Origin: an uncultured Collinsella sp.
GTDB lineage: Bacteria > Actinomycetota > Coriobacteriia > Coriobacteriales > Coriobacteriaceae
Direction of reading: 5' to 3'
NCBI GenBank assembly: GCA_900552155.1
Contig: URYU01000046.1
Span: 1 to 11,921 of the forward strand
DNA length: 11,921 nucleotides
Below the pieces are notes generated by a model that was not told the DNA's origin, did not search any database, and saw only the letters and a program-made list of their open reading frames with translations. Position 1 is the stretch's first letter. Each line of letters begins with the position of its first letter. Positions 1 through 6,329 of this stretch are shown piece by piece. A program made the translations under genes and the position numbers.

Positions 1-73
1 CATTGGCGCCTGGGTCGTTTGCGCATGCGTCATCGCCCCCCAAATACGTTTTAATCACTACCGTGGCTTCCAT
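1..73 (-). CDS. N-terminal fragment of an unrecognised protein, cut by the window edge
   Basis: An ATG at 73 on the minus strand opens a frame with no stop through the left end of the window. It gives 24 codons starting MEATVVIKTYLGGDDACAND. A strong ribosome binding site, GGAGGG, sits 6 nt upstream of the ATG, which is the main reason for calling it. Codon use looks like that of the neighbours. The piece is too short to assign a family. It has no signal peptide or hydrophobic stretch; the VVIKTYL segment followed by an acidic, glycine-rich turn would suit the first strand of a soluble protein, but that is inference. It lies downstream of the transporter gene on the same strand, with a terminator-like hairpin in between, so it probably has its own promoter. 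Confidence 0.55.
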   Translation of the reverse strand, partial: MEATVVIKTYLGGDDACANDPGAN

Positions 74-90
74 GCCTTACCCTCCCTGCA

Positions 91-130
91 ACACAAAATC
101 GGGGCGCCGCCAAACACAGGCGACGCCCCG
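91..130 (-). terminator. Rho-independent terminator-like hairpin
   Basis: Two 12-base arms (100-111 and 119-130) pair around a 7-base loop. Read on the minus strand the stem is CGGGGCGTCGCC / GGCGGCGCCCCG with a single T-G wobble, and it is followed by ATTTTG. It lies about 115 nt after the stop of the transporter gene and about 18 nt before the start of the left-edge gene. It may end the transporter transcript or act as an attenuator in the leader of the next gene. Confidence 0.65.
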
Positions 131-146
131 CGACCTAGCTGATTCC

Positions 147-152
147 ATCATA
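147..152 (-). promoter_or_regulatory. Possible -10 box for the left-edge gene
   Basis: On the minus strand the hexamer reads TATGAT, a 5/6 match to the sigma-70 -10 consensus. No convincing -35 is found at 16-18 nt, so support is weak. If it is real, the transcript would start around 140 and the hairpin at 100-130 would form almost at once, in front of the ribosome binding site of the gene starting at 73. Confidence 0.25.
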
Positions 153-244
153 CCCACTTGGGCAAATCATTGCTCGCAAGTCGCAATGTTTATTGCGGAT
201 AACCCCAAAAGAGTACCGTGGACAGGCACAATAGCCGCTCGCTC

Positions 245-1504
245 CTATGCGGCATGCTCTGCCGCCCGAGTCATGCGGGACAGGCGGACCAGCAGCATAA
301 AGCCAACGATCAGCAACACGCCAATGGAAAGGACGCCCAGTGACGGGTTGCCGGTCAACGAGGTGACGACCGACACCAGGAAGGTGCCCATGACGCTTGC
401 ATAACGACCAAAGATGTCAAAGAAGCCGTAGTACTCGTTGGATTTTTCCTTAGGGATAATGCGGCCAAAGTAGCTACGGCTGAGCGCCTGCACGCCGCCC
501 TGGAACAGGCCGACCATAATGGCAAGCACCCAGAATTCGAAGGCGGTCTTTAGGAAGAACGCGGCAAACAGCACAATGCCCATGTAGGCGGCGACGGCCA
601 CCAGGATCATGTTGAGCGTGCCCACGCGTCCGGCGAGCTTGCCGTAGATGATGGCGGACGGAAAGGCCACGAACTGCGTAACGAGCAGCGCCAGGACCAA
701 CTGGGTCGAATCAATGCCCAAGGCCGATCCGTAGCTGGTTGCCATGGAAATGACCGTGTGCACACCGTCGATATAGAAGAAGAACGCGATCATGTAGACC
801 AGCACGGTCTTGTTGTGGGCGATCTCGCGCATGGTGTGTCCGACCTCGGAGAACACACCGCCCACGATGTGGCCGATAGTGTCCTCGGGACCGCGCTCGC
901 GACCGTACTTTTGCTTATAGGTGCGAATGAGCGGCAGGGTAAAGATGAGCCACCAGGCACCAGTGATGATAAACGACAGACGCGTTGCCAGCATGGTAGG
1001 GACGCCAAGAGCGGGGCCACCCATGATGAGCGCCAGGCAGATGACGAACGGCACGGTGGAACCGATGTAGCCCCAGGCATAGCCCGAGCTGGACACGGCG
1101 TCCATGCGCTCGTCGGTGGTAATGTCGGGCAGCATGGCGTCGTAGAACGTCATAGAAGAGTTAAGGCCGATGGTGCACAGCACGTACACGGTCAAAAATG
1201 CCATGGCGGACATTGGGATAGCCTGCGCCAGGCAAAGCACCAGGCCCGTGAGGAAGAAGCCCAAGAAGAACTTGATCTTGTTGCCAGCGTAGTCGGCAAG
1301 CGCGCCCAGAATGGGCATGAGCATGGCGATGACCAGCGAGGCGATCGTCTGCGCATTGCCCCAGGCGACCACCAGGTCGGCCGAGGAAGCGCCGGTATTG
1401 ATGGCGTTAAAGTAAATGGGCACCACCGAGGTATTGAGCAGCACAAGGGCCGAATTGCCCACATCATACATAACCCAGTTACGCTCGAGCTTGGTGTATT
1501 TCAT
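245..1504 (-). CDS. UMF1-family (Atg22-like) MFS transporter
   Basis: A 419-aa polytopic membrane protein rich in hydrophobic segments, consistent with the 12-helix MFS fold. The opening KLERNWVMYDVGNSALVLL is typical of the UMF1/Atg22-like branch (bacterial relatives of the yeast vacuolar effluxer Atg22), where a W-x-x-Y-D-x-x-N-S/A motif begins helix 1. Length fits the family. A central charged loop (around IRTYKQKYGRERGPEDT) separates the two six-helix halves, and a second-half motif (ALSRSYFGRIIPKEKSNEYYGFFDIFGRYAS) is also characteristic. The substrate is not known for most bacterial members; efflux of amino acids or small metabolites is the usual guess. The ribosome binding site is modest (AAGGG, 9 nt before ATG). 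It follows the phospholipase-like gene on the same strand after 101 nt, so the two may be co-transcribed. Confidence 0.85.
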   Translation of the reverse strand: MKYTKLERNWVMYDVGNSALVLLNTSVVPIYFNAINTGASSADLVVAWGNAQTIASLVIAMLMPILGALADYAGNKIKFFLGFFLTGLVLCLAQAIPMSAMAFLTVYVLCTIGLNSSMTFYDAMLPDITTDERMDAVSSSGYAWGYIGSTVPFVICLALIMGGPALGVPTMLATRLSFIITGAWWLIFTLPLIRTYKQKYGRERGPEDTIGHIVGGVFSEVGHTMREIAHNKTVLVYMIAFFFYIDGVHTVISMATSYGSALGIDSTQLVLALLVTQFVAFPSAIIYGKLAGRVGTLNMILVAVAAYMGIVLFAAFFLKTAFEFWVLAIMVGLFQGGVQALSRSYFGRIIPKEKSNEYYGFFDIFGRYASVMGTFLVSVVTSLTGNPSLGVLSIGVLLIVGFMLLVRLSRMTRAAEHAA

Positions 1505-1605
1505 GGACAGGGACCCTTCGTATTCGCCCGATATGCAGTTAGTTCATCGTACCCCAATTGTCCAGAAGCACCGGTAAGGATTCGGCAAAGGGGCACGCAC
1601 AGGCC

Positions 1606-2550
1606 CTATTCCTCGCGGTCGAACTCCTCATCGGCTTCGAGCACGCGACCGCTGTAGTTGATGTGGCCGGTCACGGCATCCATGTCACCGGTCTCGATAA
1701 AACGTGCGACCGTGCACTCGTAATCGACCAGCGCGCGAGCAAAGACCTCGGGGAAACTCTCGTTCGAGACCTCGTCGGTAAAGGGATTCTTCCATGTCAG
1801 ATGGCCCAGGTTACCGGTGCGCTCGGGCAGCTCCGTCGTCACGCGATGGGCAAGGCCGTCGAGCAGCGAGTAGTCGTGCACCAAGCCCTCAACCAACGAG
1901 ATCGCGCGCGTCTTTGCGGAGCCGGCCGGCTCAATCGCGCGGTAAAGTCGCTGCATATTGGCAACGGCAGCACCGTACTCCCCCGCCGGAATGTCAATGC
2001 CGTACACGCGTCCGGCAACATAGCTCATCAGCACGCCGGCCACGCGATTGATGCGATCGGTGGTGACGATCTCGCCCGCCGGCGGGTAATCGTCAACCGT
2101 AGCGCCATCGCGTTTAAGCTGCAGCATCAGCACATCCAGGTCGCTCTCGATCACGGCATGGACCTGACTGCTCGAATCCTCAAGCTCTGAATCGGACTCG
2201 ACAATGCCAAACTGCTGCTCATAGACAAAGGGATGAGCGTTGCGGTCGAGCACGTAATGAGACAGCAGGCCCAGCGCAAAGGCACGACCCAAGCTGGCGT
2301 CGCGCGGCAGCAGATGCGACACGCCGTCGCGCAGGCACGCAAACTGACGAGACATGCGCGACCGATGCATGACCTGCGCCAGCAGCGCGCAGTCGGAAAC
2401 ACGCGGTGTCAGAATGTGAAAGAAAAACGGGTCGGGGCCTTGGTTGCCCAAGATAAAGGCAATGCGCTCTTCATCGGACGTGATGACGCCCTGTGGAAGA
2501 CGGTCGATGCTTTCCTCGCCAAACAGATGATGGGTGATAAGCGCGGGCAT
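1606..2550 (-). CDS. Zinc-dependent phospholipase C family protein
   Basis: A 314-aa soluble protein resembling the zinc-dependent phospholipase C/S1-P1 nuclease fold. Candidate metal ligands occur in the expected order: H7/H8 near the N-terminus, the GNQGPDPFFFH block (D40, H45), the SHYVLDRNAHP block (H98, D102, H106) and HAVIESDLD (H131, E135). It has no signal peptide, unlike secreted phospholipase C toxins such as those of Bacillus and Clostridium, so it probably acts in the cytosol; its substrate cannot be inferred. I chose the ATG at 2550 because AAAGGA lies 5 nt upstream. An in-frame GTG at 2580 would add 10 residues but lacks a ribosome binding site and falls upstream of the likely transcription start of the promoter at 2583-2609. 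The residues after about 150 are less conserved and carry no motif I recognise. Confidence 0.8.
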   Translation of the reverse strand: MPALITHHLFGEESIDRLPQGVITSDEERIAFILGNQGPDPFFFHILTPRVSDCALLAQVMHRSRMSRQFACLRDGVSHLLPRDASLGRAFALGLLSHYVLDRNAHPFVYEQQFGIVESDSELEDSSSQVHAVIESDLDVLMLQLKRDGATVDDYPPAGEIVTTDRINRVAGVLMSYVAGRVYGIDIPAGEYGAAVANMQRLYRAIEPAGSAKTRAISLVEGLVHDYSLLDGLAHRVTTELPERTGNLGHLTWKNPFTDEVSNESFPEVFARALVDYECTVARFIETGDMDAVTGHINYSGRVLEADEEFDREE

Positions 2551-2582
2551 AATGATCCTTTCGATTTCATTCGATGCCACCC

Positions 2583-2609
2583 ATTATGCCCACCGCGCGC
2601 CCATGCCAA
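2583..2609 (-). promoter_or_regulatory. Candidate sigma-70 promoter of the phospholipase-like gene
   Basis: Read on the minus strand, TTGGCA (5/6 to the -35 consensus; 2604-2609) is followed after 15 nt by CATAAT (5/6 to the -10; 2583-2588). The spacing is short, though TAATGG two bases further on would give 17 nt. Predicted transcription would start near 2576, leaving a leader of about 26 nt that carries AAAGGA before the ATG at 2550. This separates the gene from the response regulator just upstream. Confidence 0.4.
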
Positions 2610-2642
2610 ACCTGCGATGGTAAACGACGGCACGCAGACCGT

Positions 2643-3377
2643 CTACGCAAGCCCCAAGTGTGCTTTAACCTCGGCAGCGCGACGGCGGGACACGGGCACC
2701 GTCGAGGTTACGCGATCGAGCCTGAGCTCCATAAGACCCGTGGAACCGATCTCGACATTGTGCACGTCTTCCAAATTGACCAGATAGCTGCGATGAACGC
2801 GAATAAAGCCCTCGGAGACCAAGCGACGCTCGAGCGAAGAGATCGACTCATTGATCAGGTACGTTCCCTCGGCGCAGATGGCGTTGCAAAAATCGGCGCG
2901 CGCCTCAAAGTAGCAGACGTCTGCGGCGGGAATGAACACCTTTTTGCCCCCGCGGTCCACCGTCAGACGCAAAGGCTGGCGCGGAGCGTGGATAACACGA
3001 CGGACACCCAAGGCTGCCTCGATCTTGTCGAGTGCCTTTGACAGGCGTGCGTCCTCGACCGGCTTGACGACATAATCGACGGCATCGAGGTTATACGCAT
3101 CAGCCGCATACTCGGCAAACGCCGTCACAAACACAACCACCGGCGGCGTCTTTAGGTTCTGCAGCGTCTCGGCAAGCTCAATTCCCGAGCGACCGGGCAT
3201 GGTAATGTCTAAAACCAGCACGTCGGGCTTGTTCGCCTGAATCGACTCCACGGCTTCGGTGACATTGCCCGCCTCGGCAATCTGGCCCACACGCGTATCC
3301 TTTTCCAACAGATAGCGTAGCTCAGCCCTAATGGGAGGTTCGTCATCAACCACCAAGATGTTCCAGCCTTCGGACAT
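2643..3377 (-). CDS. LytR/AlgR-type response regulator (receiver + LytTR DNA-binding domain)
   Basis: A 244-aa two-domain regulator. The receiver domain (about 6-122) has the acidic pair D11/D12, phospho-acceptor D57 in LVLDITMPG, T85 in FVTAF and K105 in the VKP motif. The LytTR DNA-binding domain (about 138-240) shows the usual core: VCYFEARADFCNAIC, a central SLERRL, then FIRVHRSYLVNLEDV. Such proteins bind paired direct repeats upstream of target promoters when phosphorylated. The cognate kinase gene is immediately upstream (38 nt gap), so the pair is one transcription unit, kinase first. An AGAGGG site lies 9 nt before the ATG. All key phosphorylation residues are present. Family assignment is firm; the regulated genes are unknown. 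Members of this family often control autolysis, pyruvate uptake or peptide transport. Confidence 0.92.
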   Translation of the reverse strand: MSEGWNILVVDDEPPIRAELRYLLEKDTRVGQIAEAGNVTEAVESIQANKPDVLVLDITMPGRSGIELAETLQNLKTPPVVVFVTAFAEYAADAYNLDAVDYVVKPVEDARLSKALDKIEAALGVRRVIHAPRQPLRLTVDRGGKKVFIPAADVCYFEARADFCNAICAEGTYLINESISSLERRLVSEGFIRVHRSYLVNLEDVHNVEIGSTGLMELRLDRVTSTVPVSRRRAAEVKAHLGLA

Positions 3378-3415
3378 ATGTGCTTACCCTCTTTTTCTCT
3401 CAATCCAACCGCGTG

Positions 3416-4801
3416 CTACGCCGTCAACGGCGCGGGCTCATGCGGCTCGCCGTTCAGCTCGACGATGACCTGCGTTCCCACGCCCTCCTGGGACTTCACG
3501 CGCATGCCGGAATCTTCTCCGTAAAAGAAATGGATGCGCTGAAGCACGTTGAAGAGCGCCAGGCCGCAACCTCGCTTGACGGAGCCGTCGGCGGTAATGC
3601 TCTCGGGCTCCTCCAGGCGATGTTGCTCAAACAGATGCGCGCAGACCTCTTCGCTCATACCGATGCCATCGTCCTCGACGATAATCTCCAAACCGTCATC
3701 GGTCTCGAAAGCCCTAACATGAATAGAAAGCGGCTCGGTCTCGCGCTGCGCGTGCTTGATGCAGTTTTCGAGCAACGGCTGCAAGATAAACGGCGGCACC
3801 ATGCAATCGCGCACCTCAAAGTCGATATCGACCGAGACGCGCAGACGGCCGTCGCCATAACGAGCCTGCATAAGATTGATATAGCGAGTGCCCTGTTCCA
3901 CCTCGTGCTCGAGCGTGGTGAGGGTATCGGAATCAGAAAGCGTCTGACGGTAGTAGTTGGAGAAGTCGATCAGCAGCGATCGCGCCTTGTCGGGCTCGGT
4001 TCGAACGAGCGACACGATGGTGCTGATGGTGTTAAACAGAAAATGAGGATCGACCTGCGATTGCAAGGCGCGCAGCTCCACGCGGGCCGTAAGCTCGTCC
4101 TGGCGCTCGAGCTCAAAGCTCGCAAGCTGCGTGGAAATGAGGTCGGCAAAGCCCGAGGCAAGCGCCGTCTGGCGCATATCGATGCTGCTCAGACGGGGAT
4201 AATACAGCTCGAGCGTGCCCACGCAATGCCCGCGCACGGTAAGCGGTGCGACAATACCGGCGCGCAGGCGCGGAAAGTAGCCACCTGTCTCGGTCGAGGC
4301 ATCGCGCGAGAACACGCTTTGCTCACCGCTGTTGATCACGTTGAGCGTAGTCCGCAGCACCACCGGGGTGCCCGCGGGGCATTTTGCCGAGTCCTCGCCC
4401 CAGCTTGCCAACACCTGCTTGCCGTCGGTAAAGCAGATGGCAGAGGCGATAGTTTCGGACAGGATGATCTTAGAGGCGCCTAGGGCAGCTTCGGGCGTAA
4501 GGCCGCGCGACGTGTAGGCGAATATTTTTGAAGCGATGGCGAGCGTGCGGTCGGTTGCGCTCGATGTGAGGTCGTCGGGAACGACAAAGACGTACGAGAA
4601 GAAGAAGCACAGCATGACCAAGCCGGCAATGACGACAACGGCCGGAACGGGATTGGGATTATCGGTTAGATCCCAGATGAGCAGCAGGATAAGCAGCGGA
4701 ACGACAATACCGAGCAAGATGGCTTGAACCACATGCTGAGCGGTACGAAAGACCTTGGTAGAGTTGTAGCTCTTGCCCAGAATCAGCCTATTGAGATCCA
4801 C
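3416..4801 (-). CDS. LytS-like sensor histidine kinase (2 TM, GAF-like, His_kinase, HATPase)
   Basis: A 461-aa kinase. The N-terminus has only two membrane helices (about 25-45 and 50-72), not the 5TM sensor of classical LytS/BtsS. A GAF-like domain follows (about 85-230, ending in GHCVGTLELYYP). The phosphorylated histidine is H253 in the signature PHFLFN, and the ATPase domain has an N box (PLLENCIKHA), G1 (EDDGIGM) and G2 (GCGLALFNV, where Ile is more usual than this Cys). It should phosphorylate the LytTR regulator 38 nt downstream. Start choice: AAGGAG directly abuts an ATG at 4807 (no spacer), but is 6 nt from the GTG at 4801, which I prefer; the two proteins differ by two residues. A still longer form from 4870 would read through the hairpin at 4840-4861 and is unlikely. 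Confidence 0.9.
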   Translation of the reverse strand: MDLNRLILGKSYNSTKVFRTAQHVVQAILLGIVVPLLILLLIWDLTDNPNPVPAVVVIAGLVMLCFFFSYVFVVPDDLTSSATDRTLAIASKIFAYTSRGLTPEAALGASKIILSETIASAICFTDGKQVLASWGEDSAKCPAGTPVVLRTTLNVINSGEQSVFSRDASTETGGYFPRLRAGIVAPLTVRGHCVGTLELYYPRLSSIDMRQTALASGFADLISTQLASFELERQDELTARVELRALQSQVDPHFLFNTISTIVSLVRTEPDKARSLLIDFSNYYRQTLSDSDTLTTLEHEVEQGTRYINLMQARYGDGRLRVSVDIDFEVRDCMVPPFILQPLLENCIKHAQRETEPLSIHVRAFETDDGLEIIVEDDGIGMSEEVCAHLFEQHRLEEPESITADGSVKRGCGLALFNVLQRIHFFYGEDSGMRVKSQEGVGTQVIVELNGEPHEPAPLTA

Positions 4802-4830
4802 CGTCATCTCCTTCTTACCGACGCACCCCA

Positions 4831-4861
4831 TAGCAATAAAGAGGGCCGCAAGCGACCCTCT
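4831..4861 (-). terminator. Terminator-like hairpin between amidohydrolase and kinase genes
   Basis: Arms 4840-4849 and 4852-4861 can pair over 10 bases with one T-G wobble on the minus strand (AGAGGGTCGC / GCGGCCCTCT); since only two bases separate them, the closing pair is probably open. TTTATT follows. It lies about 60 nt past the stop of the amidohydrolase gene and just before the kinase gene, so it would end the permease-amidohydrolase transcript. The T-tract is short, so efficiency is uncertain. Confidence 0.55.
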
Positions 4862-4864
4862 CCA

Positions 4865-4877
4865 TTGCATTATGCAA
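4865..4877 (-). promoter_or_regulatory. Palindrome overlapping a possible kinase-operon -10 box
   Basis: TTGCATTATGCAA is a perfect 6-base inverted repeat around one central base. Read on the minus strand its centre gives CATAAT, a 5/6 -10 box, with a weak TGTAAA 16 nt upstream. A palindrome placed over a -10 box is a common arrangement for a repressor operator. If used, transcription would start near 4863 and run directly into the hairpin at 4840-4861. Confidence 0.35.
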
Positions 4878-4919
4878 TCAAATACTGTGTTTTACATCAA
4901 GCCATCGATGAACGGTAGC

Positions 4920-6197
4920 TTAGGCGCTGTACTTGTTTGCCTCGCCGAAGGTGCCGCCCTCGACAATCCAGCCGTCCTTCATGATGACGTCCATGTTGTC
5001 GGTGTTGAGCACGTGGATGTCGGCGGCGACGTCACCGTTGACGACCAGCAGGTCGGCGCACTTGCCGGCCTCGATGGAACCGGTCTCGTCCTCGATGTGG
5101 CACATCTTGGCACCGTTGAGGGTGGCGCAGGTGATGGTCTCGACCGGAGTGAAGCCGATCTTGTCGACGAACTCGTACATCTCCTCGATGGAGCAAGTGC
5201 CGTACGGGGTGACGAAGGAGAAGGAGTCGGAGCCGATCGTCATGACGACGCCGCGCTTCTTGGCCTCGCGCAGGCAGTCGTAGTTGCGCTGCAGCTCCTT
5301 CTCGACCAGGGTGCCCTCGTACTTGTCGTGCAGCTCGGGAACGTAGACGGGCGGATAGGTGGCGTACCAGGTGGGCAGGAAGGCGATCGTCGGAGTGAAG
5401 AAGGTGCCCTGCTCGGCCATGAGGTCCATGGTGCGCTCATCGATATCGAAGCCGTGAATCAGCTGCTCGCAGCCAAAGCGAACGGAGTCGTAGGCAGCGG
5501 CGTGGTTGTTGTAGCAGTGGCTCCACACGGGGATGCCGACCATCTTTGCCTCTTCGACCACGGCCTGGATCTCCTCGGAGCAGTAGTGCTGGTCGCGACC
5601 GGAGTCCCAGCGCCAGATGCCGCCACCGGTAGCCCAGATCTTGATGGCATCGGGGTTCTCGCGCAGGCGACGACGGACGGCCTTGCGCAGATCCCAAGGA
5701 CCGTCGACCTGGTCACCCCAAGGATGGGATTCTTTGTTGAGCTCCTGGGTGCAGTGGTGGGAGTCACCGTGGCCGGCAACGCGGCAGAAGCCGAGGCCGG
5801 TGGCCAGAACGCGCGGGCCCTTAAAGACGCCCTTGTCGATGCAGTCACGGATCTGGATACCAAAGCGGCCGATCTCGCAGACGGTGGTGAGGCCGTGGGT
5901 GAGGCAGTCGTAGGCCTGCTTGACGGCGACGGCCTGCTTCTCGAGGAGCGGCTGCATGACCCAATCGGTGTCATCGTCGGTCAGGTTGCCCGAGAAGTGC
6001 AGGTGAGTGTCGATCAGGCCGGGAAGGACGGTCTTGCCGGCGGCGTCGATGACCTCAACGCCCTCGGGAAGGTCCTGCATAGTGCCGGCGTACTCGATCT
6101 TGCCGTTGTCGTCGACGAGAACGAGGGAGTTCTCGACCGGCTCGGCACCGGTACCGTCGATGAGCTTGCCGCCAACGATTGCATACTTAGTGGACAT
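4920..6197 (-). CDS. Metal-dependent amidohydrolase (imidazolonepropionase/prolidase-like)
   Basis: A 425-aa enzyme of the amidohydrolase superfamily with the full binuclear metal set: H65 and H67 in THLHF, carboxylated-lysine candidate K186 in AIKIWATGG, H227 in VWSHCYN, H247 in LIHGFD and D323 in TIGSDS. A small beta-sandwich is built from the first about 55 residues and the end (AGKCADLLVVNGDV onward), as in the COG1228 imidazolonepropionase/Xaa-Pro dipeptidase-like group. Known members hydrolyse cyclic amides or N-acyl/dipeptide bonds; the exact substrate is not readable. There is no signal peptide, so it is cytosolic. AAGGAGG sits 5 nt before the ATG. It follows an APC permease gene on the same strand (132-nt gap with two hairpins), which suggests it degrades what that permease imports. 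Confidence 0.88.
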   Translation of the reverse strand: MSTKYAIVGGKLIDGTGAEPVENSLVLVDDNGKIEYAGTMQDLPEGVEVIDAAGKTVLPGLIDTHLHFSGNLTDDDTDWVMQPLLEKQAVAVKQAYDCLTHGLTTVCEIGRFGIQIRDCIDKGVFKGPRVLATGLGFCRVAGHGDSHHCTQELNKESHPWGDQVDGPWDLRKAVRRRLRENPDAIKIWATGGGIWRWDSGRDQHYCSEEIQAVVEEAKMVGIPVWSHCYNNHAAAYDSVRFGCEQLIHGFDIDERTMDLMAEQGTFFTPTIAFLPTWYATYPPVYVPELHDKYEGTLVEKELQRNYDCLREAKKRGVVMTIGSDSFSFVTPYGTCSIEEMYEFVDKIGFTPVETITCATLNGAKMCHIEDETGSIEAGKCADLLVVNGDVAADIHVLNTDNMDVIMKDGWIVEGGTFGEANKYSA

Positions 6198-6207
6198 GGT
6201 TCCTCCT

Positions 6208-6219
6208 TATGGATCCATA
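6208..6219. promoter_or_regulatory. 12-bp palindrome next to the amidohydrolase ribosome binding site
   Basis: TATGGATCCATA is a perfect palindrome directly before AAGGAGG of the amidohydrolase gene. On the minus strand TATATG at its edge could be a -10 box but no -35 is evident. It could be an operator or an RNA fold near the ribosome binding site, or chance. Confidence 0.25.
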
Positions 6220-6228
6220 TATGTGGGC

Positions 6229-6252
6229 GAGGCCGTGTTGGGTCGCGGCCTC
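6229..6252 (-). other. Intercistronic hairpin (7-bp stem)
   Basis: GAGGCCG (6229-6235) and CGGCCTC (6246-6252) pair perfectly around 10 bases. No T-tract follows on either strand, so it is not a classical terminator. With the hairpin at 6281-6309 it fills the gap between the permease and amidohydrolase genes and may set relative expression or mRNA stability. Confidence 0.4.
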
Positions 6253-6280
6253 ACAAAGCTACCCAAGTGATGCCGGGTTC

Positions 6281-6309
6281 GGTGCGCGGGAGAGAGGATT
6301 CCGCGCACC
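6281..6309 (-). other. Intercistronic hairpin (9-bp GC stem)
   Basis: GGTGCGCGG (6281-6289) and CCGCGCACC (6301-6309) form a perfect 9-bp stem with an 11-base loop, 20 nt after the permease stop codon. No run of T follows on the minus strand, so read-through into the amidohydrolase gene is expected. A 3' stabiliser of the permease message or a partial terminator are the likeliest roles. Confidence 0.5.
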
Positions 6310-6329
6310 CGATCCGCCCCGGCTAGGCG

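Noticed and set aside
3380..4483. Long plus-strand frame opposite the sensor kinase gene
   Set aside because: Antisense of a kinase with complete catalytic motifs on the other strand; the translation shows no domain.
4808..4870. 21-residue N-terminal extension of the sensor kinase
   Set aside because: It would read through the hairpin at 4840-4861, has no ribosome binding site and is not needed for the first membrane helix.
4773..6326. Very long plus-strand frame opposite the amidohydrolase gene
   Set aside because: It is the antisense reading of a well-supported enzyme gene; its Val/Asp/Gly-rich translation has no family features. GC-rich coding DNA commonly gives such frames.
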